Assembly (NCBI RefSeq): GCF_019083995.1
Contig: NZ_JAHRCU010000005.1
Span: 186,001 to 250,000, forward strand
Reading direction: 5' to 3'
From: Roseococcus sp. SDR
GTDB taxonomy: Bacteria > Pseudomonadota > Alphaproteobacteria > Acetobacterales > Acetobacteraceae
Length of the DNA stretch: 64,000 nt
In this document: piece after piece, positions 26,511-35,029 of the stretch
Position numbering within the stretch: position 1 is the stretch's first letter
Layout: each line of letters begins with the position of its first letter
Notes under the pieces: model-generated
What the model was told of the DNA's origin: nothing
The model's input: only the letters and a program-made list of their open reading frames with translations
The model's database searches: none
Position numbers and translations under genes: made by a program

Positions 26511-28661
26511 CTACTCGCGTAGCACGATCACATCCCCGGGCGAGAGGCCTTCGCGGACCTCCACGCCCTCGGGCGTGCTGATCCCGAGCGTCACGGGGCG
26601 TGAGACCACGCGCCCGCCCTCGCGCACGCGCACCACGCGGCTTCCGTTCTCGTCGCGGATCGCGTTGGGCGGGAGCACCACCGCATCCTCGCGCTCATGC
26701 GTGATGATGGCGAGGCTGGCCGACATGCCGACGGCAAGGCGCGCACGCTGCTCCGGCGTCAGGTCGGTGATGGCGATGCTGACGGCGAAATTGGGCATGC
26801 CACGCCCCATGCCGCCCTGGTCGGAGCTGGCCTGCGCGGCCACGGAGGCGACGCGGCCCGTCAGCACCTCGCCTGCGAAGGCATCGCCGGTCACGGTCAC
26901 GTTCTGGCCGGGGCGCACCTGGTTCACGTCGATCTCGTCCACCTGCCCGCGCACCAGGAAGCCCGCGAGATCGCCGATGCCGAACATGGTCTGCCCGCGG
27001 GAGACGCGGGTGCCGACCTCGATGGTCTCGGCGCGGCCCTGGCCGGCGCCCCGCTCGGGCGGCATGAGCACGACGCCGGAGACGGGCGCGCGCACCTCGG
27101 CATTCTGCAGGTCGGTCTCGATCTCGCGCAGCTTGGTCTCGGCATTGGCGAGCTCGAGTTCCGCCGTGCGCAGGTGCAGTTCGCTGCCGCGGTCGAGCGT
27201 CGCGGCGAGGTCCTGCTGCGCCGCCTGCAACTGCAGCTCCTGGTTGCGCTGCTGCTGGATGAGGTTGCGATGCTCCTCGGCCGGGATGATGCCGCGGCTG
27301 AGCAGCATCTGGCTCTGCTGCAGGCGGGCGCGCAGGTTGCTGGTCTCGAGCTCGGCGGCGGCGAGCTGCCGGCGGGCGCGGGCGACCTCGAAGCCGTTCG
27401 CCCAGCCGCGGAGCTCCTCGACGCGCTGGCGCGCACGGATCTCGGCCGCGCGGGCTTCGCGCAGGCGCGTCTCCACCTCGCCGCGATCCATCCGCAGCAG
27501 GACTTCGCCCTGGGTGACCGCGCCGCCGTAGCGGAAGAGGCGTTCGCGCACCGTGCCGTCATAGGGAGCGACGACGCTGACATTGGCGCCCGGCTCCAGC
27601 ACGCCCACCACGGCGATGCGCGCGCTGACCGGCTGGGCCGTGGCCGTCATGGTGATGGCGCCACCTGCGCCGGCCGCGAAGACATCGGGTTCGGCCGGCG
27701 AGAACCAGGTCCAGGCGGCGACACCGAAGACGCCGAGGAAGGCCGCCGCCACGGCCGCGATGCGCAGGGCCGCGATGCGCCGCGCGATGCGGGCCGAGCG
27801 CGTGGCGGAATCCTCGAGCTTGAGGAAGGCGTCCTGCAGCTGCGTGTATTGCGAGGCGAGCTCGGCCTGCAGGCGCTCGGTCTCGGTCACATCGGTGAAG
27901 ACGGCGGTGATGGCCGGGCGTCCGGCATGGGGGCCGGTCTGCACGCGCCAGCTTGTGGCCTCGACCGAGAGGCGACGCTCGCCCGGGAAGTCGAGCACGC
28001 GGCGGCCCTGCGGGGCCTCCTCCTCCTGGAGGGGGGCGAGGACGGCGTCGATGAAGTCATCCGTGCCGTCACGCTCGCTGAGCAGGAGGGCGAGGCTCTG
28101 GCCGATCGCCTCCTCGGCATTGATCTCCAGGATGCGGGCCGCGGCGGGGTTGACGGTCATCACCCGCGCATCGGGGCCGATGGCGAGCACGCCATCCGTC
28201 ATCACATCCAGCGCGCGGCGATAATCGAGGGAGAGGCTCTCGTCCCGCCCGCGCCGCGCCTCCTCGCGCTCGGCCAGCTCAAGCTCGGCGGCGCAGCGGG
28301 CAGCGAGGCGATGCAGGCCCTCGCGCTCGGCCTCGGTGAGGTCGCGCGGCTTGCGGTCCAGCACCAGCAGTGCGCCGCGGCGGCCCGGCAGGGGCGCCGC
28401 GGCCGCGAAACGCAGCGCATCCGCGCCCGTGACCAGCGCATGCGCGGCGAAGCGCGGATCGGCCGTGAGGTCGGGGAAGGTGCCGAAGGCGTCGCCGGAA
28501 GCCGCCGTGAAGGGCTCCGTCTCCAGCGTCGCACCGATCGCGGCGACCACGCCCCGCTCGCCCAGCACGACGGCGCCGATGGGCGCGTGGCAGAGCAGGG
28601 CGGCGAGCCGTGCGATGTCCTCGAAGCCCGGCGCGACGTGGCCGGCAGGCGCGTCAGTCAT
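26511..28661 (-). CDS. GAF-PAS-transmembrane-HlyD fusion: sensor-linked efflux periplasmic adaptor
   Basis: A 716-residue protein with an unusual order. Residues about 12-130 are GAF-like; 145-262 are PAS (TDGVLAIGPDARVMTVN); 262-292 are a short coiled coil; 297-320 are a single membrane helix preceded by RSARIARRIAALR, so N-inside. From 340 on it is a full HlyD/MacA-type adaptor: lipoyl half APYDGTVRERLFRYGGAV, alpha-hairpin 393-520, second lipoyl half AEVRAPVSGVVL, then beta-barrel and membrane-proximal domains. Ordinary adaptors have only a signal peptide or anchor. No kinase or output domain exists, so the sensor may act on the pump. It overlaps the TolC gene by eight bases. Confidence 0.88.
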   Translation of the reverse strand: MTDAPAGHVAPGFEDIARLAALLCHAPIGAVVLGERGVVAAIGATLETEPFTAASGDAFGTFPDLTADPRFAAHALVTGADALRFAAAAPLPGRRGALLVLDRKPRDLTEAEREGLHRLAARCAAELELAEREEARRGRDESLSLDYRRALDVMTDGVLAIGPDARVMTVNPAAARILEINAEEAIGQSLALLLSERDGTDDFIDAVLAPLQEEEAPQGRRVLDFPGERRLSVEATSWRVQTGPHAGRPAITAVFTDVTETERLQAELASQYTQLQDAFLKLEDSATRSARIARRIAALRIAAVAAAFLGVFGVAAWTWFSPAEPDVFAAGAGGAITMTATAQPVSARIAVVGVLEPGANVSVVAPYDGTVRERLFRYGGAVTQGEVLLRMDRGEVETRLREARAAEIRARQRVEELRGWANGFEVARARRQLAAAELETSNLRARLQQSQMLLSRGIIPAEEHRNLIQQQRNQELQLQAAQQDLAATLDRGSELHLRTAELELANAETKLREIETDLQNAEVRAPVSGVVLMPPERGAGQGRAETIEVGTRVSRGQTMFGIGDLAGFLVRGQVDEIDVNQVRPGQNVTVTGDAFAGEVLTGRVASVAAQASSDQGGMGRGMPNFAVSIAITDLTPEQRARLAVGMSASLAIITHEREDAVVLPPNAIRDENGSRVVRVREGGRVVSRPVTLGISTPEGVEVREGLSPGDVIVLRE

Positions 28662-30153
28662 TCAGCGAAATCCGCCATGTGTCGAGCGTGGTGCCGAGCA
28701 CCTGGTCAAGCTGCGTGAGCGCGTTGGAATAGGCGATCACCGCCGAAAGCTCGGCGCTCTCCGCCGATTGCAGCGACCCCTGGAAGGAGACGACCTGGAA
28801 GTTGGAGGAGCGCCCGGCCTGGAGCTTCACCAGCTCCGCCTCCAGCTGCTGGCCGGCCAGTTCGCGGGCGCGGCGGGCCAGCTCCGCCTGGCGGCGCAGC
28901 GTGTCGATGTTGCGGACGATGTCCTCCACCGCCTGGCGCAGCCGGTCGCGCGCCTGCTCGATCGCGAGCTCGGACTGGCGGAGCGCGATGGTGGCGTTCA
29001 CCTCCGGCTGCTCGCGCGCGATCTGGCCGAGCGGGATGTTGAACTGCAGCCCGACGTTGAAGTCGTTGCGGACCTCGGCCAGGGCGCCCAGCGTGCGCGC
29101 GAGTTCCGCGCGCTGCGCCGCCCAGCCGGTGCCGGCGACGAGGGAGACGTCCCAGAGGCGCTGGTTGCGCGCGACATCGAGGTTGATGCGGTTGATCTCC
29201 ACCGCCAGCAGGGTGCGCAGGTAGTCCGGCTGGTTGGCGGCTGCGACCTCGAGCGCGCGCTGCGGGTTGACCCGGGCGGATTCCGCGGCTGGCCGCTCCA
29301 CCGCCCAGATCCTCTGATTCTGGTTCACCGCCAGCAGGGTGAGGAGGGCGAGGCGCGCCGCCTCATGCTGGTTGCGCGCACCGACGAGCTGGAGCTCCTG
29401 CTGCGCGATGCTGGTCTCGGCCTGGATGAGTTCGACCTGGGCGAGGCGGCCCGCCGTGAAGAGCGCCTGGTTCACGCTGGCCAGTTCCCGCGCGCGGCGC
29501 AGCGCCTCGGTGGCGATGCGCAGCTGCTCCTGTGCCTGCAGCAGCGTCCGGTAGCTCGTGATGGTCTGGGTGATCTGGTCCGAGACCAGCGCCTTGAGCT
29601 GGAGCTTGCTGTTCTCCTCCTGGATGCGCGCGATGCGCACCGGGGCCATGGCGAAGTCCACGCCACCGCCGGCCAGCAGCGGCTGGATCACCTGGAAGGT
29701 GGCGCGCCCCTGGCCGCTCGGGTTCTGGCCGCGCGTGTTGCTCTGCACGCCGAGCCAGCCGAACTGGAACTGCGCGCCGGTGGGGGCCGCGATGTTCACG
29801 ACGGGGCCGAGCGTTGCCTGCGTCAGATTCACACCATTGCTGCGCGAGCGGGTGACGCCGCCGGTGACGCCGAAGCGCGGGTCGAAGGTCGCCTCCGCCA
29901 CGCGGAGCGAGAAGCGGTCGGCCACGCGCTGCAGGTACTGGCTGCGGATGGCGCGGTTGCTGCGCAGCGCGAGGAAGACGGCCTCGGGCAGGGTCAGCGG
30001 GATGCTGCCCTCCGGCATGTTGGCCGTGGGCATGGTGGTGTTGGCGCGGGGGGCGGGCCGCTCCCGCGCCTGCTGCGCCCAGCCGGGCGCGGGGATGAGG
30101 GGAAGCGCGCAAAGGGCCAGCGCCACGCCCAGGATCGCCCTGCCTCCCTGCAT
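28654..30153 (-). CDS. TolC-family outer-membrane efflux protein
   Basis: Outer-membrane duct of a tripartite exporter. The 499-residue precursor has a signal peptide (about 1-24, cleaved after PGWAQ) and two OEP repeats with long helices. Start ATG 30153 follows AAGGAG. It overlaps the adaptor gene by eight bases, and an ABC ATPase and permease pair of MacB type lies just upstream on the same strand. A weak sigma-70-like TTGCGG-N18-GATAGT precedes it, so it could also have its own promoter. Confidence 0.9.
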   Translation of the reverse strand: MQGGRAILGVALALCALPLIPAPGWAQQARERPAPRANTTMPTANMPEGSIPLTLPEAVFLALRSNRAIRSQYLQRVADRFSLRVAEATFDPRFGVTGGVTRSRSNGVNLTQATLGPVVNIAAPTGAQFQFGWLGVQSNTRGQNPSGQGRATFQVIQPLLAGGGVDFAMAPVRIARIQEENSKLQLKALVSDQITQTITSYRTLLQAQEQLRIATEALRRARELASVNQALFTAGRLAQVELIQAETSIAQQELQLVGARNQHEAARLALLTLLAVNQNQRIWAVERPAAESARVNPQRALEVAAANQPDYLRTLLAVEINRINLDVARNQRLWDVSLVAGTGWAAQRAELARTLGALAEVRNDFNVGLQFNIPLGQIAREQPEVNATIALRQSELAIEQARDRLRQAVEDIVRNIDTLRRQAELARRARELAGQQLEAELVKLQAGRSSNFQVVSFQGSLQSAESAELSAVIAYSNALTQLDQVLGTTLDTWRISLND

Positions 30154-30292
30154 CGCACCGTCTCCTTTTTCGCTCTGACGCAAACTATCCCACTCTCCGG
30201 GCTTTCGCCGCAAGCCACCACGCCCATGGGTTTTCCCGATGGGCCCCATCGCCCCTCTCGACCGCGCGCGCCGGGTGGTGTTCCCTGAGCGC

Positions 30293-30517
30293 ATGATCCG
30301 CGTGGCGCCCCTGCTGCTTCTGTTGGCTTCGGCCTGCGCCCCGCCGGCGACGCTGCGCCAGCCGGTGATCGGCGCGAGCTACGAGCCGGTGAACGCACCG
30401 CTGCCGCCGCTGCCGGCCGTGATGGAGCTGACGGGGGACCCACCCATCGCGCTGCCCGACCCCTCGACCTTCACTCCGATCTTAGCGCCTCGATCGGGTC
30501 CAGGCGGGCGGCCATGA
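30293..30517 (+). CDS. Small proline-rich lipoprotein, unknown function
   Basis: A 74-residue product starting MIRVAPLLLLLASACAPP, a lipoprotein signal with a near-consensus lipobox (ASAC) and mature Cys15. The rest is Pro-rich (APLPPLPAVMELTGDPP) and without known fold. It lies on the strand opposite the exporter genes, between permease and tolC, and its 3' end overlaps the end of the permease gene by 47 bases in convergent orientation. Coding status is supported by the clean signal sequence only. Confidence 0.5.
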   Translation: MIRVAPLLLLLASACAPPATLRQPVIGASYEPVNAPLPPLPAVMELTGDPPIALPDPSTFTPILAPRSGPGGRP

Positions 30518-31643
30518 CGGCCGGGTAGAAGCCGAAGAAGACGCCGACGGCGAGCGAGACGCCCGCGCCCAATGGCGCCGCGATGGGCGAGAAATGCACG
30601 GGCCAGCCGGACATCCAGGCGAAGCCCACGCCGCCGGCATAGCCGAGCGCCACCCCCAGCGCCGCGCCCAGCACCGAGAGGATCAGCGCCTCGCTCAGGA
30701 ACAGCCGCCGCACATCCCGCCGGCGGGCGCCGATGGCGAGCCGGATGCCGATCTCGCGTTTCCGCTCGGAGACGGACATCAGCATGATGTTCATGACGCC
30801 GACGCCGCCCAGCACCAGCGCGATGCTGCCAACGGCACCCAGCAGCAGCGCCACCAGGCGCACCTGGCTGTTCATGCCGGCGATGAGCTGCCGGGCGGAC
30901 AGCACGTTCAGCGTGGCATCGCGCAGCCCCGGGCCCAGATGCTGCTGCAATTGCTGGGTCGCGACTTCGGGGTCCGCATCGCCGCGCAGGCGCGCCACCG
31001 CCATGGAGAGGGCGGGTGCTGCCATCACGCGCCGCGCATTGGGCAGGGAGAGGAAGAGCGTCCCGTTCACGTCCATCGGCAGCATGGGGTTCATCAGCAC
31101 CGGCTCGATGATGCCGATGACGGTGAAGATGTAGCGGCTGACCCGGATCTGCGAGCCGACGCGGATGGGCGAGAAGGGAGTGGAGAGCTGCTGCGCCAGA
31201 TCCGAGCCGAGGACGGCGTGCAGCTCGAAACGGTCATGCGGCGAGAGGAAGCGGCCTTCGGCCATGGGCAGGCGGCCCACATCGGCGAAGCTGCCGGTGG
31301 CGCCGATGAAGCCGGCATTGCGGGTCTGCCCCTCGAAGCTGATGGGGCCGCCGCCGATCATGAAGGGCGCGATCTCGCCCACCGTCGGCACCATCATGGG
31401 CACGCTCTCGATGTCGCCCAGGCGGAAATTGCCGAGGCCCGTCGGGCTGTCGGCCCGCAGCACCAGCGTGTCGGTCCCCATCTGGCGGAACTGCCGGATG
31501 GTCTCCTGCCGGGCCATGGTGCCGGCATGCAGCATGGAGATGACGGCGCCCGCGCCGACGACGATGCCGATCAGGGCGAGGAGGCTGCGCTGCCAGGCGG
31601 CGAGCAGGTTGCCGGCGGCCTCCATCAAGGTCTGGCGGATCAT
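30471..31643 (-). CDS. MacB-like ABC transporter permease
   Basis: A 390-residue permease with one N-terminal helix (about 19-40), a large periplasmic MacB_PCD-type domain (about 45-255) and three C-terminal helices. The coupling stretch SVSERKREIGIRLAIGARRRDV, typical of MacB/LolC-like FtsX permeases, follows the second helix. Here ATPase and permease are separate proteins. It pairs with the ATPase upstream and the adaptor/TolC genes downstream, suggesting export of a small molecule, peptide or lipid from the periplasmic side. Confidence 0.9.
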   Translation of the reverse strand: MIRQTLMEAAGNLLAAWQRSLLALIGIVVGAGAVISMLHAGTMARQETIRQFRQMGTDTLVLRADSPTGLGNFRLGDIESVPMMVPTVGEIAPFMIGGGPISFEGQTRNAGFIGATGSFADVGRLPMAEGRFLSPHDRFELHAVLGSDLAQQLSTPFSPIRVGSQIRVSRYIFTVIGIIEPVLMNPMLPMDVNGTLFLSLPNARRVMAAPALSMAVARLRGDADPEVATQQLQQHLGPGLRDATLNVLSARQLIAGMNSQVRLVALLLGAVGSIALVLGGVGVMNIMLMSVSERKREIGIRLAIGARRRDVRRLFLSEALILSVLGAALGVALGYAGGVGFAWMSGWPVHFSPIAAPLGAGVSLAVGVFFGFYPAVMAARLDPIEALRSE

Positions 31644-31751
31644 GGCTGCGCCACCGATTCACGCCTCCGGGCATTCGCCCTCCGTCGATCGGGGGCGGGC
31701 TGCGCCACCGATTCACGCCTCCGGGCATTCGCCCTCCGTCGATCGGGGGCG
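31644..31751. repeat. Perfect 54-bp tandem duplication between ABC ATPase and permease genes
   Basis: Positions 31644-31697 and 31698-31751 are identical over all 54 bases and fill the gap between the ATPase stop (31753) and the permease start (31643). On the minus strand each unit carries a GGAGG-type sequence and an out-of-frame ATG. 54 bases is a multiple of three. Identity with no divergence points to a recent event. Confidence 0.95.
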
Positions 31752-31752
31752 G

Positions 31753-32439
31753 TCATGCGTGCTCCAGCGCCATCTGGTTCTCGAGGCGCCCCTGCTTCAG
31801 CACGAGCCGGCGGCGGCAGCGGGCGGCGACCCCGGGATCATGCGTGATGATGAGCACCAGGACGCCCAGCTCCCGGTTGATCTCCTCGAAGAGGCCCATG
31901 ATCTCGCGGCTCACGGTCGGGTCCAGCGCGCCGGTGGGTTCGTCGGCCAGCAGGATGGCGGGCTCGCCCACCAGGGCGCGGGCGATGGCGACGCGCTGCT
32001 TCTGCCCGCCCGAGAGCATGTTGGGCACATGGTTCAGATGCTGGCCGAGGCCCACGCGTTCCAGCATCGCCTCGGCGCGGCGGCGCGCCTCGCTCTCGGG
32101 CGTGCCGCGATACATCAGCGGCAGGGCCACGTTCCGCCAGGCATTGAGGCGCGGCATCAGGAAGAATTGCTGGAAGACGAAGCCGATCATCTTGTTGCGC
32201 ATGGCCGATTGCGCATCCGCCTCGGCTGCCAGCACATTCTCGCCGCGGATGCGGTAGGTGCCCGAGCTTGGGCGATCCAGCAGGCCCACGATGTTCATGA
32301 AGGTCGTCTTGCCCGAGCCAGAGCCGCCCATGAGCGAAACCAGCTCGCCGCCGGCAAGGTCGAGATCGATGCCGTGCAGCACCGTGCGCTCGGTCGGGCC
32401 GATCTTGAATTTTCGGGTGATGCCGCGGAGTTCAAGCAT
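31753..32439 (-). CDS. MacB/LolD-type ABC transporter ATPase
   Basis: A 228-residue nucleotide-binding protein with Walker A GGSGSGKT (38-45), Q-loop FVFQQ, signature LSGGQKQR (142-149), Walker B ILLADEPTGALD (D166, E167) and switch His200. The subfamily is that of MacB, LolD and FtsE. It is first of the exporter genes in the transcription order ATPase, permease, TolC, adaptor. It is separated from the permease by the duplicated 54-bp unit. Confidence 0.93.
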   Translation of the reverse strand: MLELRGITRKFKIGPTERTVLHGIDLDLAGGELVSLMGGSGSGKTTFMNIVGLLDRPSSGTYRIRGENVLAAEADAQSAMRNKMIGFVFQQFFLMPRLNAWRNVALPLMYRGTPESEARRRAEAMLERVGLGQHLNHVPNMLSGGQKQRVAIARALVGEPAILLADEPTGALDPTVSREIMGLFEEINRELGVLVLIITHDPGVAARCRRRLVLKQGRLENQMALEHA

Positions 32440-32469
32440 CCGGGAAGGCTAGCCGAGCGCGCGGCCGCG

Positions 32470-33579
32470 TCAAAGCTGTCTCAGGACCGCCTCGGCCGCC
32501 GCCTCGCTCGGCAGCCCGTGTTCGGGGCGCAGGCGAGCGAGCGCCCGGGCGAAGCCGTCCCTCTGCCGGGCCACGGCTTCGTCCTCCTCGAAGAGCTGGG
32601 TGAGCCCGGCCGAGATCCGCACCGGCTCGCAATGCGGCAGCAGGAATTCGGGCACCACCGGCTCGTCCAGCAGCAGGTTCACGAGGCTCGCATATTTCAG
32701 CCGGAACAGGCGGCGGATGATGAAGTTGGAGACCGGGTTGAAGGTATAGGCGATGACATGCGGCAGGCCGGCGACGGCGGCCTCGAGCGAGGAGGTGCCG
32801 GATTTGATGAGGCCCGCCCGGGCGGCGGCGAAGGCATCCGCCTTCTCCTGCGGGCTGCGCACCATGCTGACCGGGCGTCCCCATTCCGCCGCCCGCGCCC
32901 GCACCGTCTCCTCCACCGTGCCGGCGAGCCCGATGATGGGGTGGATGTCCTCCGGCAGGCGCTTCAGCGATTCGGCGAAGATGGGCAGCAGGCGCTTCAC
33001 CTCGCCGCGCCGGCTGCCGGGCATGATGACGAGGCGGCGGCCGTGGCCTGGGGCGTGTTCGGCCACGCCATGCGCGGCCTCGCTCTCCAGGATGGGGTGG
33101 CCCACGAAATCCACCGGGATGCCGGCCGCCTCGAAGATCGGCGCCTCGAAGGGCAGAAGGGCCAAGATGCGGTCCACCTGGCGCGCGATCTTCTTCACCC
33201 GGCCCGGCCGCCAGGCCCAGACCTGGGGGGCGACGTAATGGATCACCGGAATGCCCAGGTGCCGGACGCGCTCGGCGAGGCGGAGCGTGAAGCCCGGGCT
33301 GTCGATGGTGATGATGAGGCGCGGGCGGCGGGCCGTGACGTCGGCCACCGCCTCCTCCATGCGCCGCTTGAGGCGGAAGATGCTGGGCAGCACCTCGGCC
33401 AGCCCCATCAGCGCCAGCTCGCGGATGTCGAAGAGGGACGAAAAACCCTGCTCGGCCATGCGCTCGCCGCCGATCCCGGCGAATTCCAGCGAGGCATCGC
33501 GGATGCGCAGCGCCTTGATGAGGCGCGCCCCCAGAATGTCGCCCGAAGCCTCGCCGGCGGCAATGTAGAGCAGGGTCAT
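32470..33579 (-). CDS. lpxB: Lipid-A-disaccharide synthase
   Basis: Joins UDP-diacylglucosamine and lipid X in lipid A synthesis at the inner membrane. The 369-residue GT19 protein opens MTLLYIAAGEASGDILGARL and contains DSPGFTLRLAERV, YVAPQVWAWRPGR and GTSSLEAAVAGLP. ATG 33579 overlaps the stop of the nitrilase-family gene. A longer frame reaching 33849 lies inside that gene and is rejected. The usual lpxA/lpxD/fabZ neighbours are absent. Confidence 0.95.
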   Translation of the reverse strand: MTLLYIAAGEASGDILGARLIKALRIRDASLEFAGIGGERMAEQGFSSLFDIRELALMGLAEVLPSIFRLKRRMEEAVADVTARRPRLIITIDSPGFTLRLAERVRHLGIPVIHYVAPQVWAWRPGRVKKIARQVDRILALLPFEAPIFEAAGIPVDFVGHPILESEAAHGVAEHAPGHGRRLVIMPGSRRGEVKRLLPIFAESLKRLPEDIHPIIGLAGTVEETVRARAAEWGRPVSMVRSPQEKADAFAAARAGLIKSGTSSLEAAVAGLPHVIAYTFNPVSNFIIRRLFRLKYASLVNLLLDEPVVPEFLLPHCEPVRISAGLTQLFEEDEAVARQRDGFARALARLRPEHGLPSEAAAEAVLRQL

Positions 33580-34448
33580 GCGAAAACGGCGGGGGCTGGG
33601 CGCGGGATGGGTGCGCGCGGCCAATCGCGGTGGTTGCGGACCGCGCCATCGGCGCGCACGGCATCCAGCCGAGATGCGTCGAGATCGGTGAAGAGAAGGC
33701 CCGGCGCATCGAGCGGATTGGCCGCCACCAAGCCATCTTCCGCGAAACCGCGATCCACCGGGCCGAAGACGCTGGCCGCGCCGTGGTTTTCGTCCAGCGC
33801 CACCGAGGCCGCGAAGCCGCCGACGGTCGGCGCCAGGGCCACGAAGCACTGGTTCTCCATGGCGCGGGCGGCGGCGCCGATCCGCACACGGTGGAAGCCG
33901 TGCAGCGTGTCGGTGCAGGTGGGCACCAGGATGAGCCAGGCGCCCGCTTCCACCTGGGCGCGGACGAGCTTGGGGAATTCCGCATCATAGCAGATGGCGA
34001 TGCCGAGCAGACCCCAGGGGGTCTCGAAGACCAAAGGCGGCGCGCCGGAGGAGACGCCCCAGCGCTCATCCTCGAAGCGCGTCATCATGCGCTTGTCCTG
34101 GAAGGCGAGGCGACCATCGGGCGCGATCAGTGGCGCACGATTGATGATGCGGGCACCGTCCCGCATCGGCAGCGTGCCGGGCTGCAGCCAGAGGGCATGG
34201 CGGCGGGCCGCCTCGCGCATCGCGGCCAGGATGGCGTCGGCCTGCTCGACCATGGCGCGCAATTCGGTCGCCGCATCCGGCGCGCCCCCGGCCAGAGCGG
34301 CGCCGAGTTCGACGCAGGCATATTCGGGCATGTGCAGCAGGTCGGCGCCCGCGCGCTTCGCCTCGGCGGCCCAGTGGTCGAGCTTCGCCGCATAGGCCGC
34401 GAGGTCCGGCGTCGGCTCGACCGGCCAGGCCAAGGTGGCGAGCCTCAT
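33576..34448 (-). CDS. Nitrilase-superfamily carbon-nitrogen hydrolase
   Basis: A 290-residue hydrolase with the Glu-Lys-Cys triad: E42 (HMPEYACVELG), K120 (AFQDKRMMTRFE) and C154 (AICYDAEFP). The superfamily covers amidases, carbamoylases and nitrilases; the local motifs do not decide the substrate. In alphaproteobacteria close relatives often sit beside GNAT genes. It overlaps both neighbours by four bases, GNAT upstream and lpxB downstream. Confidence 0.88.
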   Translation of the reverse strand: MRLATLAWPVEPTPDLAAYAAKLDHWAAEAKRAGADLLHMPEYACVELGAALAGGAPDAATELRAMVEQADAILAAMREAARRHALWLQPGTLPMRDGARIINRAPLIAPDGRLAFQDKRMMTRFEDERWGVSSGAPPLVFETPWGLLGIAICYDAEFPKLVRAQVEAGAWLILVPTCTDTLHGFHRVRIGAAARAMENQCFVALAPTVGGFAASVALDENHGAASVFGPVDRGFAEDGLVAANPLDAPGLLFTDLDASRLDAVRADGAVRNHRDWPRAPIPRPAPAVFA

Positions 34449-35029
34449 GTCAGCGACTTCACCCAGAAAGAAAGGGAATGCGGCGACGGCCGCTCATCGC
34501 CGATCTCGGTCCAGTCGAAGATGCAGGAGAGCTCCGGGTGATGCGTGTAGCCGCGCTTGCGCCAGAAACCGTCGAGTGGCGTGTAGCTGGCCGGGCGGCG
34601 TGGGTCGTTCATGTTGCGGACCACGGCGCAGAAGGTCGCCCAGGGGAGGCCCAGGCTTCGCGCATGCGCCTCGCGCGCCGCGAAGAAGGCGACGCCCAGG
34701 CCCTGGCCGCGATAGGGCTGGAGCAGGACGGACTCGCCGAAATAGGCATATTCCAGCGGGTTCCGGCCCGCCGCCTCGAAGCAGGCGCGCACCGGGCCAT
34801 GCGTGGCCGCCATGGGCTGGCAGGTGGCCGCCCCCACGATGTCGGTGCCGTCGAACGCCAGGATCACCGCCGCGCCCTGGTCCTCGGCATAGTGGCGGAG
34901 ATAGCGCGCTTCCTCGCCCTCCGGCGCCTGATAGAGGTAGGGCCATTCGGCGAAGACGGCGGCCCGCAGCCGGGCCAGTGCGGGCACATGCGGCAGCAGG
35001 GCCGCGCCCGTGACGGTCTCGATCTTCAT
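34445..35029 (-). CDS. GNAT-family N-acetyltransferase
   Basis: A 194-residue acetyltransferase with the acetyl-CoA loop LLQPYRGQGLGVAFF and a conserved C-terminal DGFWRKRGYTHHPELSC. The substrate is unknown. Relatives are frequently coupled to nitrilase-like hydrolases, as here, suggesting a two-step amide/acyl conversion. It overlaps the downstream hydrolase start and the end of the COG0523 gene. Confidence 0.85.
   Translation of the reverse strand: MKIETVTGAALLPHVPALARLRAAVFAEWPYLYQAPEGEEARYLRHYAEDQGAAVILAFDGTDIVGAATCQPMAATHGPVRACFEAAGRNPLEYAYFGESVLLQPYRGQGLGVAFFAAREAHARSLGLPWATFCAVVRNMNDPRRPASYTPLDGFWRKRGYTHHPELSCIFDWTEIGDERPSPHSLSFWVKSLT

Noticed and set aside
30154-30292. Definite sigma-70 promoter for tolC
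   Set aside because: Only TTGCGG-N18-GATAGT is found, too weak to list as a feature; noted within the tolC entry.
31165-33990. Open frame of 941 codons on the plus strand
   Set aside because: Crosses the permease, ATPase, lpxB and hydrolase genes in antisense, and contains the 54-bp duplication as repeated peptide. No domain is visible.
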